NCBI GenBank assembly: GCA_018432315.1
Contig: JAHDLB010000012.1
Coordinates: forward strand, 124,001-188,000
Origin: Anaerolineae bacterium
GTDB lineage: Bacteria; Chloroflexota; Anaerolineae; Aggregatilineales; Aggregatilineaceae
Direction: 5' to 3'
DNA: 64,000 nt
The notes under the pieces are model-generated. The model was not told the DNA's origin. It was given only the letters and a program-made list of their open reading frames with translations, and ran no database searches. Below, piece after piece: positions 43,658 through 54,705 of this stretch. Position 1 is the stretch's first letter. Each line of letters starts with the position of its first letter. The translations under genes were made by a program, and so were the position numbers.

Positions 43658-45181
43658 ATGGCCTTATCACCGAGCACACTACGCACCCGCACGCACGCCA
43701 CGCCCGACCGCGCCACCGCCCGCCGCCTGTTCGAGCAGGGCGACCTGGTGCCCGTCTACCGGACGCTGCTGGCCGACCTCGAAACGCCGGTATCGGTGTA
43801 CCTCAAGCTCGCCCAGACGAGCGCGATCTCGTTTCTGCTGGAGAGCGTCGAAGGCGGCGAGCAAGTCGGGCGCTATTCGTTCCTGGGCGTGAACCCCAAA
43901 GGGCTGATCACGGTGCAGGACGATGCCGTGACCGTCACGCGCCATGGACAAACCACCAGCCGCCCCCTGGCCCCGGACGAAGACCCGCTGGCCGTGATCG
44001 AGCGCGAGTTCGACCGCGTGCGCCCCGTCCCGATCGATGGGCTGCCGCGCTTCATCGGCGGCGCGGTGGGCTATCTCAGCTACGACATCGTGCGCAGCAT
44101 CGAGCACCTGCCCGACACGGCCATCGACGATCTGCACCTGCCGGATGCCGCGTTCATGCTGGCCGATACGCTGGTCATCTTCGACCATGCCAAGCACCAA
44201 CTGATCATCCTGGCGAACGCGCACGACACCGGCGATCCCGACGCGGCGTATGACGACGCGCTGCGCCGCATCGACGCGATCACCGACGCGCTGGGCGCGC
44301 CCCTGCCGTACATCGATCGGGCCGATCCCGCGCCGCAGGACGGCGAACTCGTCTCGAACGTGAGCCGCGCGCAGTTCGAGGCCAACGTCCGCGCGGCCAA
44401 AGAGTACATCGCCGCCGGCGACGCCTTCCAGATCGTGCTCTCGCAGCGTTTCAGCCGCGAGACCAGCGCCCCGCCCTTCGCCATCTACCGGGCGCTGCGG
44501 GCGTTGAATCCCTCGCCGTACATGTTCTTCCTGCGCTTCAGCGACGACTTCAGCCTGATCGGCGCGTCGCCGGAGATGATGGTCCGCCTGGAGGACGGCA
44601 TCGCCACCGTGCGGCCCATCGCCGGGACGCGCCCGCGCGGCGCCGACGAGCAGCAGGACGACGCGCTGGCCGAGGAACTGCTGGCCGACGAGAAAGAGCG
44701 CGCCGAGCACGTGATGCTGGTCGACCTGGGGCGCAACGACCTGGGGCGCGTGTGCCAGTACGGCACGGTGCGCGTCCCCAAGATGATGTACGTCGAGCGC
44801 TATTCGCACGTGATGCACATCGTCAGCCAGGTCGAAGGCCGCCTGCGCGACGGCATGAACGCGTTCGACCTGCTGCGCGCCACCTTCCCCGCCGGGACGC
44901 TCAGCGGCGCGCCGAAGGTCCGCGCCATGGAGATCATCGAGGAGCTGGAAGGCACCCGGCGCGGCCCCTATGGCGGCGCGGTGGGCTATTTCAGCTTCGA
45001 CGGCTCGATGGACACCTGCATCACGATTCGCACGCTGGTGATGCGTGGCTCGACGATCTACTGCCAGTCCGGCGCGGGCATCGTGGCAGACAGCGATCCC
45101 GCCCGCGAATACGAAGAGACGGTCAACAAGGCGCGCGCCGTCGCCGTCGCCATCCAAAACGCTGAAGACGGGCTGCTGTGA
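43658..45181 (+). CDS. trpE: Anthranilate synthase component I
   Basis: 507 residues from ATG 43658, with GGGAGAG upstream; an in-frame ATG at 43565 lies inside the T-box and is not a credible start. TrpE converts chorismate plus ammonia to anthranilate. The feedback element LLES ([10 protein letters not shown]) that binds tryptophan is intact, so end-product inhibition is expected in addition to T-box control. Chorismate-binding domain: [80 protein letters not shown]. Cofactor Mg sites are in this region. Confidence 0.95.
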   Translation: MALSPSTLRTRTHATPDRATARRLFEQGDLVPVYRTLLADLETPVSVYLKLAQTSAISFLLESVEGGEQVGRYSFLGVNPKGLITVQDDAVTVTRHGQTTSRPLAPDEDPLAVIEREFDRVRPVPIDGLPRFIGGAVGYLSYDIVRSIEHLPDTAIDDLHLPDAAFMLADTLVIFDHAKHQLIILANAHDTGDPDAAYDDALRRIDAITDALGAPLPYIDRADPAPQDGELVSNVSRAQFEANVRAAKEYIAAGDAFQIVLSQRFSRETSAPPFAIYRALRALNPSPYMFFLRFSDDFSLIGASPEMMVRLEDGIATVRPIAGTRPRGADEQQDDALAEELLADEKERAEHVMLVDLGRNDLGRVCQYGTVRVPKMMYVERYSHVMHIVSQVEGRLRDGMNAFDLLRATFPAGTLSGAPKVRAMEIIEELEGTRRGPYGGAVGYFSFDGSMDTCITIRTLVMRGSTIYCQSGAGIVADSDPAREYEETVNKARAVAVAIQNAEDGLL

Positions 45182-45209
45182 CCGGCCCACACAGAGGAGC
45201 ACCCAAGCT

Positions 45210-45776
45210 ATGATCCTGGTCATCGACAACTACGACAGCTTCACCTACAACCTGGTCCAGTTGATGGGCGAGATGGGTGCCGATCTGCGCGTGGTGCGCA
45301 ACGACCGGGCCACCGTTGACGAGATCCGCGCCATGCAGCCCAGCCACATCGTGATCTCGCCGGGGCCGGGCACCCCCGACGATGCCGGCATCTCGCAGGA
45401 CGTGATCCGCGATCTGGGCCCCACCATCCCGACGCTGGGCGTGTGCCTGGGGCAGCAGTCCATCGGGCAGGTATACGGCGGGCGGGTGGTCCGCGCGCCG
45501 CGCCTGATGCACGGCAAGACCAGCATGATTTACCACAAGAACGCGGCGCTGTTCACCGGCGTGCCCAGCCCGTTCGAGGCGACGCGCTACCACAGCCTGA
45601 TCGTCGAGGAGCCGCTGCCCGACTGCCTGACCGTGACCGCGTTCACCGAGGCGGGCGAGGTGATGGCGCTCCGCCACGAGACTCACCCGGTGGCCGGCGT
45701 GCAGTTCCACCCGGAGAGCATCCTGACCCGGTTCGGCACGCGCATCCTGCAGAATTTCCTTGAAAACCGCCTGTAA
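45210..45776 (+). CDS. trpG: Anthranilate synthase component II (glutamine amidotransferase)
   Basis: 188 residues. It supplies ammonia from glutamine to TrpE. Class I amidotransferase triad: Cys in [12 protein letters not shown], His and Glu in [10 protein letters not shown]. Oxyanion loop [11 protein letters not shown]. It is a stand-alone TrpG, not fused to TrpD. GAGGAG lies upstream of the ATG. The partner trpE ends 28 bases before. Confidence 0.95.
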   Translation: MILVIDNYDSFTYNLVQLMGEMGADLRVVRNDRATVDEIRAMQPSHIVISPGPGTPDDAGISQDVIRDLGPTIPTLGVCLGQQSIGQVYGGRVVRAPRLMHGKTSMIYHKNAALFTGVPSPFEATRYHSLIVEEPLPDCLTVTAFTEAGEVMALRHETHPVAGVQFHPESILTRFGTRILQNFLENRL

Positions 45777-45803
45777 CCCTGTGCACACGAGCGAGGTGAT
45801 ACC

Positions 45804-46847
45804 ATGACCGACATCCAACGCGCGATCGAGATCATCAGCCGCTTCGGCCATCTCCAGCCGGAAGAAGCCGAAGCCGTCATGAACCAGATCATGGCCGGTG
45901 AGGCGACCGAAGCGCAGATCGGCGCCTACCTGATGGGGCTGCGCATGAAGGGCGAAACCGAGGCGGAGATCCTGGGCAGCGCCCGCGCCATGCGCGCCAA
46001 CGCGATCCGCGTGCCGACACGCCTCGACGGCGACCTGCTGGACACGTGCGGCACCGGCGGCGACAAGTCCGGCACGTTCAACATCAGCACGACGGTCGCG
46101 TTCGTCGCGGCGGGGGCCGGGCTGCGCATCGCCAAACACGGCAACCGCGCCTCGACCAGCCAGTGCGGCAGCGCGGACGTGCTGGCCGAGCTGGGCGTCA
46201 ACCTCGACCTGACGCCGGAACAGGTCGGCCAGTGCATCGACCAGATCGGGATCGGGTTCCTCTTCGCGCCCCGGCTGCACCCGGCCATGAAGCACGCCAT
46301 CGGCCCGCGCCGCCAGGTGGCCGTGCGGACGATCTTCAACATCCTGGGCCCGCTCACCAACCCGGCGGGCGCACAGCGCCAGTTGATGGGCGTCTTCGCG
46401 CCGGACCTGACGGAGTTCATCGCGCACGTGCTGCAGGGGCTGGGCTCCAAGAGCGCGATCGTGGTGTGCGGCTATGGCAACCTGGACGAGCTGACGACCA
46501 CCGGCCCCAACCGGATCAGCATCCTCCAGGATGGGCGGGTGCGCTCGGAGGACCTCAACCCGTTCGATTACGGACTCAAGCCCGCGCACATCTCGAACCT
46601 GCTGGGCGGCGATGCCGCCGAGAATGCGCGCATCCTGCGCGGCGTGCTGAGCGGCGAGGTGGACGGTGCCAAGCGTGACGTCGTGCTGCTCAACGCGGGG
46701 GCGGCATTGGTGGCGGGCGGCGCGGCGGATGACATCGCGGGCGGCATCGCGCAGGCGGCGCAAGTGCTGGACAGCGGCGCGGCGCTTGCTAAACTCGACG
46801 CGTTGATCGCGTATAGCCAGGAGTTGGCCCATGCCGGAACACTATAG
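45804..46847 (+). CDS. trpD: Anthranilate phosphoribosyltransferase
   Basis: 347 residues. It joins anthranilate and PRPP into phosphoribosyl-anthranilate. Features: the PRPP loop CGTGGDKSGTFNISTTVAFV, KHGNRASTSQCGSADVLAELG, FLFAPRLHPAMKHAIGPR and FNILGPLTNPAGAQRQLMGV. The C-terminal end overlaps trpC by 17 bases, a sign of translational coupling. Confidence 0.95.
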   Translation: MTDIQRAIEIISRFGHLQPEEAEAVMNQIMAGEATEAQIGAYLMGLRMKGETEAEILGSARAMRANAIRVPTRLDGDLLDTCGTGGDKSGTFNISTTVAFVAAGAGLRIAKHGNRASTSQCGSADVLAELGVNLDLTPEQVGQCIDQIGIGFLFAPRLHPAMKHAIGPRRQVAVRTIFNILGPLTNPAGAQRQLMGVFAPDLTEFIAHVLQGLGSKSAIVVCGYGNLDELTTTGPNRISILQDGRVRSEDLNPFDYGLKPAHISNLLGGDAAENARILRGVLSGEVDGAKRDVVLLNAGAALVAGGAADDIAGGIAQAAQVLDSGAALAKLDALIAYSQELAHAGTL

Positions 46848-47649
46848 ACGAACCCAGACCATCCTGGACACCATCCTGGATCACAAGGTGAGCGAGGTCG
46901 CCGCGCGCCAGAAACGCGTGCCGCTGCAGCACCTGCGCGACGCGGTCGCGTTCGTGACCCCGCCGCGCGACATGATCGCGGCGCTGCACCGCGACACCGT
47001 GGCGCTGATCGCCGAGGTCAAGCACGCGTCGCCCTCGAAAGGCGTGCTGATCGAGCCGTTCGACGCGACGCGCCTGGGCCGGTCCTACGCCCGCAACGGC
47101 GCGGCGGCGATCTCCGTGCTCACCGACGAGCGGTTCTTCCAGGGGCGGCTGGAAGACATGACCGCCGTCCGCAACCTGGTCGACGTGCCGGTGCTGCGCA
47201 AGGACTTCGTGATCGACGCGTACCAGGTGTACGAGGGCCGGGCGGCGGGCGCGGACGCGATCCTGCTGATCGTCGCAGCGCTTGAAGACGCCCAACTGCG
47301 CGACCTGCACGCCCTGATCCGCGAGCTGGGCATGGCCGCGCTGGTCGAGGTGCACAACGAGCGCGAGCTGGATCGCGCGCTGGCGGTCGAGCCGGCGCTG
47401 GTGGGCATCAACAACCGCGACCTGAAAACGTTCGAGGTCGATCTGGACACGACGACCCGGCTGGCCCGGCGCATGCCGGACGGCGTCACGCTGGTCGCCG
47501 AGAGCGGCATCCAGTCCCGCGAGGACGTGCGCGCAATGGGCCGGGCCGGGGCGCACGCCGTGCTGGTGGGCGAGGCACTCGTCCAGGCGACGGCGATTGG
47601 CCGGGCCGTGAAGGGCCTCAGCAGCCAGCGGCGGAGGGCGGCACGGTGA
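46831..47649 (+). CDS. trpC: Indole-3-glycerol phosphate synthase
   Basis: 272 residues, TIM barrel. It closes the indole ring from CdRP. Catalytic Lys and Glu regions are visible: LIAEVKHASPSKGVLIEPFD, TDERFFQGRLEDMTAVRN, VLRKDFVIDAYQVYEGRAAG, ALVEVHNERELDRAL, GINNRDLKTFEVDL, LVAESGIQSREDVRAM. It overlaps trpF by 4 bases. It is separate from TrpF, unlike the fused enterobacterial enzyme. Confidence 0.95.
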   Translation: MPEHYRRTQTILDTILDHKVSEVAARQKRVPLQHLRDAVAFVTPPRDMIAALHRDTVALIAEVKHASPSKGVLIEPFDATRLGRSYARNGAAAISVLTDERFFQGRLEDMTAVRNLVDVPVLRKDFVIDAYQVYEGRAAGADAILLIVAALEDAQLRDLHALIRELGMAALVEVHNERELDRALAVEPALVGINNRDLKTFEVDLDTTTRLARRMPDGVTLVAESGIQSREDVRAMGRAGAHAVLVGEALVQATAIGRAVKGLSSQRRRAAR

Positions 47650-48326
47650 CTCGCCAGGGACACATCCGCGTCAAGATCTGCGGCGTCACCACGCTGGACG
47701 ACGCGCTGGCCTGCGCGCGCGCCGGGGCCGACATGCTCGGCCTGAACTTTTACCCGAAAAGCCCGCGCTACCTGCCGCCGGAGCGGGCGCGGACGCTCGC
47801 CGAGGGGCTGCGAGCGGCGCTGGGGGACGGCTCCCCGCTGCTGGTCGGCGTGTTCGTCAACGAGAGCGCGCAGCACATCGCGGCAGTGATGGCGCTCGCC
47901 GGGCTGGACCTCGCGCAGTTGAGCGGCGACGAGCCGGAGGACGTCCTGGCCGGGCTGGCCGGGCGCGCGATCAAGGCGATCCGCCCGCGCAGCCGGGACG
48001 AGGCCACCGGGCAGGCGGCGCGCTTTCTCGTCCACGCCCCGCGCGAGGAAGGTCTTCCCGCGCTGCTGCTGGACGCGTACCACCCGGACCTCTACGGCGG
48101 GACCGGCGAGCAGGCCAGCGTCGAGGTAGCGCGCGCGGTGATGGCTGTCGCCCCGCGCGTGATGCTGGCGGGCGGGTTAGCGCCGGACAACGTGGCCGAC
48201 CGCGCCCGCGCGATCCGGCCCTGGGGCGTGGACGTCGCCAGCGGGGTCGAGGACGGCCAGCCGGGCCGCAAAGACCCGGCGCGGGTGCGGGCATTCATCG
48301 CTGCCGTGCGGGCGGCGGAGGGGTAG
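47646..48326 (+). CDS. trpF: Phosphoribosylanthranilate isomerase
   Basis: 226 residues with a GTG start in a GTGA overlap with trpC. The Amadori-rearrangement enzyme. Catalytic Cys in VKICGVTTLDDALACARAGA, conserved LNFYPKSPRYLPPERA, LVGVFVNESAQHIAAV, LAQLSGDEP, LLDAYHPDLYGGTG and the Asp-containing DVASGVEDGQPGRKDPARVR. The C terminus is as in other TrpF. Confidence 0.95.
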   Translation: MTRQGHIRVKICGVTTLDDALACARAGADMLGLNFYPKSPRYLPPERARTLAEGLRAALGDGSPLLVGVFVNESAQHIAAVMALAGLDLAQLSGDEPEDVLAGLAGRAIKAIRPRSRDEATGQAARFLVHAPREEGLPALLLDAYHPDLYGGTGEQASVEVARAVMAVAPRVMLAGGLAPDNVADRARAIRPWGVDVASGVEDGQPGRKDPARVRAFIAAVRAAEG

Positions 48327-48330
48327 CGCG

Positions 48331-48821
48331 ATGGGATACACGATCGAGCCGCTGCGCCCGTCCGACTGGCCCCAGGTGGCAGCGATCTTCGAAGAGGGGA
48401 TCGCCACCGGCAACGCGACGCTCGAAACCGAGACGCCGCCCTGGGAGAAATGGGACGCGGAACACCTGCAAGACTGCCGGCTGGTCGCGCGCGATGGCGA
48501 GGACATCCTCGGCTGGGCGGCGCTCACGCCGGTATCGGGCCGGTGCGTGTACGGGGGCGTGGCCGAGATCAGCGTGTACGTGGCGGCCCGGGCGCGCCGC
48601 CAGGGCGTAGGCCGGGCGCTGATCATGGCGATCATCGACGCGTCGGAGCAAGCCGGACTCTGGACGCTGCAAGGGCAGATCCTGCACGAGAACACGGTCA
48701 GCCTGGCCCTGATGGCGGCCTGTGGCTTCCGGCAGGTGGGTATTCGCGAGCGGCTCGGCAGGCTGCACGGCGTATGGCGCGATGTGGTTCTGGTCGAGCG
48801 GAGGAGTGACAGGGTAGGAAT

Positions 48822-48825
<4 letters not shown>
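48331..48825 (+). CDS. GNAT N-acetyltransferase (Pat-like) inserted in the trp operon
   Basis: 164 residues. A GCN5-related fold of the phosphinothricin acetyltransferase type: [40 protein letters not shown], the acetyl-CoA loop [20 protein letters not shown], and [20 protein letters not shown]. It is not part of the tryptophan pathway. It starts 4 bases after the trpF stop and overlaps trpB by 4 bases (ATGA), so it is translated within the operon. Members acetylate amino-acid-like amines; a function on an analogue or intermediate is possible but unproven. Confidence 0.85.
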
Positions 48826-50050
<1,225 letters not shown>

Positions 50051-50054
<4 letters not shown>

Positions 50055-50860
50055 ACCACACGACATACGCGACCGGGTTGGACGCGCTGGCGGCGATGTT
50101 CACCCGCGCGAAGGCCGCCGGGCGGGCGGCGTTCCTGCCCTATTTCCCGGTCGGCTTCCCAACCTACGACGAGTCGCTGGACATCATCGAGGCGATGGCC
50201 GCGGCGGGCGCGGACGGCTTCGAGATCGGCGTGCCGTTCAGCGACCCGCTGGCCGACGGCCCGATCATCCAGGCCGCGACTCAGGTCGCGCTGGAGAACG
50301 GCGTCACCGTCCAGCGCTGCCTCGATGCCGTGCGCGAGCTGCGATCGCGCGGGGTGCACCAGCCCATGCTGTTGATGGGCTACCTCAACCCGCTGCTGGC
50401 CTACGGGCCGGACGCGTTCGCCGAAGCCGCCCGGTCTGCCGGCGCGGACGGCGTGATCGTGCCCGACCTGCCCCCCGAAGAAGCGAGCCTGGTCGGTGAC
50501 GCCTGCGCGCGTCACGGCCTGGCGCTGACGGCGTTCCTGGCGCCGACGAGCAACGCCCAACGCGTCGCGCTGGTCGCCGAGCGCGCCACCGGCTTCATCT
50601 ACGTGGTGTCCGTCACGGGAGTGACGGGCGCGCGGTCGGCGCTGCCGCCCGGCCTGGAGGATTTCATCGCCAGGGTGCGCGCCCAGACGGACAAACCGCT
50701 GGTGCTGGGGTTCGGCATCAGCCAGCCAGAGCAGGCGCGCCGCGTGAATCCGCTGGTGGACGGGTTCATCGTCGGCAGCGCACTGGTCAAAGCCGGGCAG
50801 TCTGGGATACACTCGGTCCGCGATCTGGCGGCCAGTCTGCGCGCCGCCCTGGATGACTGA
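50051..50860 (+). CDS. trpA: Tryptophan synthase alpha subunit
   Basis: 269 residues, TIM barrel. It cleaves indole-3-glycerol phosphate to indole, which is channelled to TrpB. The catalytic Glu and Asp are in [20 protein letters not shown]. Other family segments are [44 protein letters not shown] and [13 protein letters not shown]. It overlaps trpB by 4 bases. Confidence 0.96.
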
Positions 50861-50885
50861 CGCGTACCGGAGTGGAAAGGCCAAC

Positions 50886-51554
50886 ATGATTCGGGGACTC
50901 ATCTTCGATTTCGACGGGCTGATTCTGGACACCGAACTGCCGGAATTCGACGCCTGGCAGTCGGTCTACGCCGATCACGGCGGGGCGCTCAGCCTGGATG
51001 CGTGGGCGATCTGCATCGGCACCGCGCCGGACGCCTTCGATCCTATCGCCGACCTGGAAAAGCAGATCGGGCGCTCGCTGGACCGGGCGGCGCTGCGCCG
51101 CCAGCACAAAGCGCGCAGCCTGTCGATGATCCACGCACAGCCGATCTTGCCCGGCGTGATCGACGTCCTGACCGACGCCAAAGCGCGCGGCCTGAAGCTA
51201 GGCGTGGCTTCGACCTCCAAACGGGCCTGGGTGGCGGGCCACCTGGACCGGCTGGGCCTGATCGGTTATTTCGACTGCATCCGCTGCGGCGACGACGTCG
51301 AGAACGTCAAGCCCGCGCCCGACCTCTACCTCGCCGCGCTGGACTGCCTGAACCTGGCGCCGGACGAAGCGATCGCCTTCGAGGATTCGCCCAACGGGGT
51401 GTTGGCCGCGACGCGCGCCGGGCTGTACTGCGTGGCCGTGCCCAACCCGGTCACGCGGCGGCTGTCGCTCGACCACGCCCACCGCCAGATCGCGTCGTTG
51501 GCCGATCTGTCGCTGGGCCGCCTGCTGGCCGAGCTGGACAATCACCGGGACTGA
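50886..51554 (+). CDS. HAD-family phosphatase / phosphomutase-like
   Basis: 222 residues from ATG 50886, with AAAGG 6 bases upstream; an in-frame ATG at 50853 overlapping trpA is an alternative. Haloacid dehalogenase motifs: I, FDFDGLILDTE (nucleophile Asp); II, GVASTSKRAW; III, NVKPAPDLYLAAL with Lys; IV, FEDSPNG. A helical cap follows motif I. The motif I form DGLxxDTE is typical of the beta-phosphoglucomutase/phosphatase subgroup. The substrate is unknown. It lies immediately after trpA, so it is read with the trp operon. Confidence 0.85.
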   Translation: MIRGLIFDFDGLILDTELPEFDAWQSVYADHGGALSLDAWAICIGTAPDAFDPIADLEKQIGRSLDRAALRRQHKARSLSMIHAQPILPGVIDVLTDAKARGLKLGVASTSKRAWVAGHLDRLGLIGYFDCIRCGDDVENVKPAPDLYLAALDCLNLAPDEAIAFEDSPNGVLAATRAGLYCVAVPNPVTRRLSLDHAHRQIASLADLSLGRLLAELDNHRD

Positions 51555-51572
51555 GCGGCAAAGGAGCGCACC

Positions 51573-52565
51573 GTGCGAACCATCCGCTGGGGGATCATCG
51601 GGGCCGGCGATGTGACCGAGGTCAAGAGCGGCCCCGCTTTCCAACAGGCGACTCACTCACAGCTCGTCGCCGTCATGCGGCGCGACGGCGCGCGGGCCAG
51701 GGACTACGCGCAGCGCCACGGCGTCCCCCGCTGGACCGACGACGCCGACGCGCTGATCCACGATCCCGACGTCGACGCGGTATACATCGCCACCCCGCCC
51801 CACGTTCACATGGCGTACACGCTGCGCGTCGCCCAGGCGGGCAAGCCGGTCTACGTCGAGAAGCCGATGGCGCGCACCTACGACGAATGCCGGGCCATGA
51901 TCGACGCCTGCCGCGCGGCGGGGGTGCCGCTGTTTGTCGCGTACTACCGGCGCGCGCTGCCCCGCTTCGTGAAGATCAAGGCGCTGATCGACGAGGGCGC
52001 CATCGGGACGGTGCGCTCGGTCGCGATCGCGCTCCACCAGCCGCCGGCGCCCGCCGAGATGGACGCGGACAACCTGCCGTGGCGCGTCGTGCCGGAGATC
52101 GCCGGGGGCGGCAAGTTCGTCGATCTGGCGTCGCACATGCTCGACTTCCTCGACTATGCGCTGGGGCCGATCCTCCAGGCGCAGGGGTTCGCGGCCAACC
52201 AGGCAGGGCTTTACCCGGCAGAGGACATCGTGAGCGGCAGTTTCGTGTTCGAGTCGGGCGTGCAGGGGGTGGGAACGTGGTGCTTCACCAGCGGGCAGCC
52301 CGTCGACCGGATCGAGATCACCGGCACCGGCGGGCAGATCGCCTTCTCGTGCTTCGATACGTCACCGGTCACCGTCACAACCGCCCGCGAAACCACGGCG
52401 TTCCAGATTGACAACCCGCCGCACGTCCAGGCACCGCTGATCCAGATGGTGGTCGACGCGCTGAACGGCGAGGGGACCTGTCCCAGCACCGGGGAGAGCG
52501 CAGCGCGCACCAACTGGGTGATGGACCAGATGCTGGCCGGGTACCGGGCCGCACACCCGACGTGA
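51573..52565 (+). CDS. Gfo/Idh/MocA-family oxidoreductase
   Basis: 330 residues with a GTG start and AAAGGAG upstream. An N-terminal NAD(P)-binding Rossmann domain (IRWGIIGAGDVTEVKSGPAF) and the family EKP motif (VYVEKPMARTYDECRAMIDA) are present. A C-terminal alpha/beta domain ends it. These enzymes oxidise or reduce sugars and cyclitols. No sugar gene is adjacent. It is 18 bases downstream of the HAD gene and may be the last gene of the trp transcript. Confidence 0.87.
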   Translation: MRTIRWGIIGAGDVTEVKSGPAFQQATHSQLVAVMRRDGARARDYAQRHGVPRWTDDADALIHDPDVDAVYIATPPHVHMAYTLRVAQAGKPVYVEKPMARTYDECRAMIDACRAAGVPLFVAYYRRALPRFVKIKALIDEGAIGTVRSVAIALHQPPAPAEMDADNLPWRVVPEIAGGGKFVDLASHMLDFLDYALGPILQAQGFAANQAGLYPAEDIVSGSFVFESGVQGVGTWCFTSGQPVDRIEITGTGGQIAFSCFDTSPVTVTTARETTAFQIDNPPHVQAPLIQMVVDALNGEGTCPSTGESAARTNWVMDQMLAGYRAAHPT

Positions 52566-52889
52566 CGCCATTCCGGCGCCGAAAGGGGGGATTTGTCTAA
52601 AATTAACAAACGACAAAGCAATCGAGTCTGGGTATAGTTGGTGCCGCACTCGCAGCGCATTTCACCACCGACTACGCTCTCACCCGCTTGTTGTTGCGAC
52701 ACGCTTACTTTTTTGGTATTGTTGTGTCAACTAATGAGACCGCAATCACCCCATTTCGAGATTCCTTTATTTCAGTGCCTTTAGTCGCCTGTTTTCTGCC
52801 TGAGAAAGGAGCGGTTATCGGGTACGAATTAGTCACCTGTTCGTGTATTTTCGTGCACTAGAACCTATGGAGAGTAGAAGGGATTTAAC
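52566..52889 (+). promoter_or_regulatory. Long upstream region of the peptide-transport operon
   Basis: About 320 bases that are clearly more AT-rich than the flanking genes. A TATAGT (52633-52638) could be a -10 without a good -35. No open frame or strong hairpin is seen. The binding-protein start is set by AAGGG 7 bases upstream of its ATG. A long untranslated leader is likely, consistent with strong or regulated expression. Confidence 0.4.
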
Positions 52890-54533
52890 ATGAATAAGCG
52901 ACGTTACACCGTCCTATCGCTGCTGTTGGTTGCTGTGATGGCCCTGGCCGTCGTGTCGGTACCGAGTGGCGCCGAAGCCCAGGGCTTCGAGCCGATGTCG
53001 TACTCAGCGGAGAGCTGCGACTATGGCGGCGAGTTCCTGTCGATTGAAGCGCTCGACGAGTACACCGTGAAGTTCACGCTGTGCTATCCGGACCCGGCAT
53101 TCCCCTCGAAGGCCGCCTTCTCGGCCTTCGCGATCCACAGCGCCGAGTATCTGGAAGCGACCGGCGGCGGTGGTGACCTGGTAGATAACCCCATCGGCAC
53201 CGGCCCCTACATGATGGAATCGTGGACCCGTGGCGACAACCTGACCCTCAAGCGTTACGAGGACTACTGGGGAACCCCGGCCCTGACCGACACCGTCGTC
53301 TTCCGGTGGAACTCCGAGGGCGCGGCCCGTCTGACCGAGCTGCAGGCCGGCACCGTTGACGGCATCGACAACCCCAGCCCCGATGACTACGAGAAGATCC
53401 GTGACGACGAAAACCTGATCCTGTACGATCGTCCCGGCACCAACGTCTTCTACATCGGCTTCAACAACTGGTACGAGCCGGTGGACGATGTCCAGGTGCG
53501 CCAGGCCCTGGCGATGGCAATCGACCGCCAGCGCATCGTCGACAACTTCTACCCGGCTGGCTCGATCGTGGCGACGCAGTTCATGCCGCCGGTCATCTTC
53601 GGTTATACGCCTGAGGTGTCGTGGTACGACTTCGATCCGGAAGCCGCCCGCGCCCTGCTGGCCGAAGCCGGTTATCCCGATGGATTCGAGATCACGCTGA
53701 ACTACCGCGATGTGTTCCGCTCGTACCTGCCCGAACCGGGTCGCGTGGCCGAGGACATCCAGGCCCAGCTCGCTGAGAACCTGAACGTGACCGTCAACAT
53801 CGAGGTCATGGAATCGGGCGCTTTCATCGACGCGAGTGACGCCGGTGAACTGGCGATGTACCTGTTGGGTTGGGGCGCGGACTATCCGGATGCGACCAAC
53901 TTCCTCGACTACCACTTTGGTCTGGGTGCATCGGACCAGTTCGGTGACACGTTCGAGAGCATCACGACCCCGCTGCGCGCCGCTGCGCAGATCGCTGACC
54001 CGGCTGAGCGCCTGACGCTCTACGTCGAGGCCAACCAGGCCATCAAGGACAACGTCCCGATGATCCCCGTGGCGCACGGCGCTTCGGCGACCGCCTTCAA
54101 GGCCACTGTCGAGGGCGCGCACGCCAGCCCGCTGGGCAACGAAATGTTCATGGTGATGCAGGTGCCGGGCCAGGACACCCTGGTGTGGATGCAGAACGCC
54201 GAGCCGATCGGCCTGTACTGCGCTGACGAGACCGACGGCGAATCGCTGCGCGGTTGCGAGCAAATCAACGAATCGCTGCTGGCCTTCGAGGTGGGCGGCA
54301 CCGCTGTCCAACCCAGCCTGGCCGAGAGCTACGAAGCCAACGAAGACGGCACCGAGTGGACCTTCAATCTGCGCGAAGGCGTCACCTTCCACGATGGTTC
54401 GTCGCTCGACGCGAATGACGTCGTGCTGTCCTTCGTGGTTCAGTGGGATGCGTCGCACCCGCTGCACGTGGGTCGCAACGGCAGCTTCGCTTACTTCCCC
54501 GGCCTGTTCGGAGCTTTCTTGAACGCCGAGTAA
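52890..54533 (+). CDS. Family 5 (oligopeptide-type) ABC binding protein, apparently circularly permuted
   Basis: 547 residues. Signal peptide (MNKRRYTVLSLLLVAVMALA, cleavage near AEA-Q31), no lipobox. Right after it the protein opens with segments that lie well inside normal SBP_bac_5 proteins: SIEALDEYTVKFTLCYPDPA, IGTGPYMMESWTRGDN, DVQVRQALAMAIDRQRIVDN. The segments that normally come first sit at the C terminus: DTLVWMQNAEPIGLYCADET (about 430), SLAESYEANEDGTEWTFNLR, EGVTFHDGSSLDANDVVLSF. It ends at FGAFLNAE. The order is thus rotated, with an intact signal peptide and one continuous frame. It should deliver peptides or similar ligands to the downstream permeases. Confidence 0.85.
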   Translation: MNKRRYTVLSLLLVAVMALAVVSVPSGAEAQGFEPMSYSAESCDYGGEFLSIEALDEYTVKFTLCYPDPAFPSKAAFSAFAIHSAEYLEATGGGGDLVDNPIGTGPYMMESWTRGDNLTLKRYEDYWGTPALTDTVVFRWNSEGAARLTELQAGTVDGIDNPSPDDYEKIRDDENLILYDRPGTNVFYIGFNNWYEPVDDVQVRQALAMAIDRQRIVDNFYPAGSIVATQFMPPVIFGYTPEVSWYDFDPEAARALLAEAGYPDGFEITLNYRDVFRSYLPEPGRVAEDIQAQLAENLNVTVNIEVMESGAFIDASDAGELAMYLLGWGADYPDATNFLDYHFGLGASDQFGDTFESITTPLRAAAQIADPAERLTLYVEANQAIKDNVPMIPVAHGASATAFKATVEGAHASPLGNEMFMVMQVPGQDTLVWMQNAEPIGLYCADETDGESLRGCEQINESLLAFEVGGTAVQPSLAESYEANEDGTEWTFNLREGVTFHDGSSLDANDVVLSFVVQWDASHPLHVGRNGSFAYFPGLFGAFLNAE

Positions 54534-54567
54534 GCGCGGAATACCGTCCCTCGACGGGTTTGACCAA

Positions 54568-54594
54568 CAGGGGGCACGAAACAGGTGCCCCCTG
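54568..54594 (+). terminator. Strong intra-operon hairpin after the binding-protein gene
   Basis: Perfect 10-bp stem CAGGGGGCAC (54568-54577) with GTGCCCCCTG (54585-54594), loop GAAACAG. No T-run. It probably protects the binding-protein mRNA 3' end or attenuates transcription into dppB. Confidence 0.6.
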
Positions 54595-54705
54595 ACTGTT
54601 ATGGGGTATACTCGGGGGTGCTGTCACGCCAAAATCAAACCATCAGCCCGGCTATCGAGTAAATAAAACAGCACATTCCGAGACACAATTGAGGCAATCG
54701 AATCG

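Noticed and set aside
52890-54533. Binding-protein gene as a truncated or frameshifted pseudogene
   Set aside because: All family blocks are present once in one open frame, with a signal peptide, ribosome site and downstream transporter genes. Permutation explains the order better than decay.
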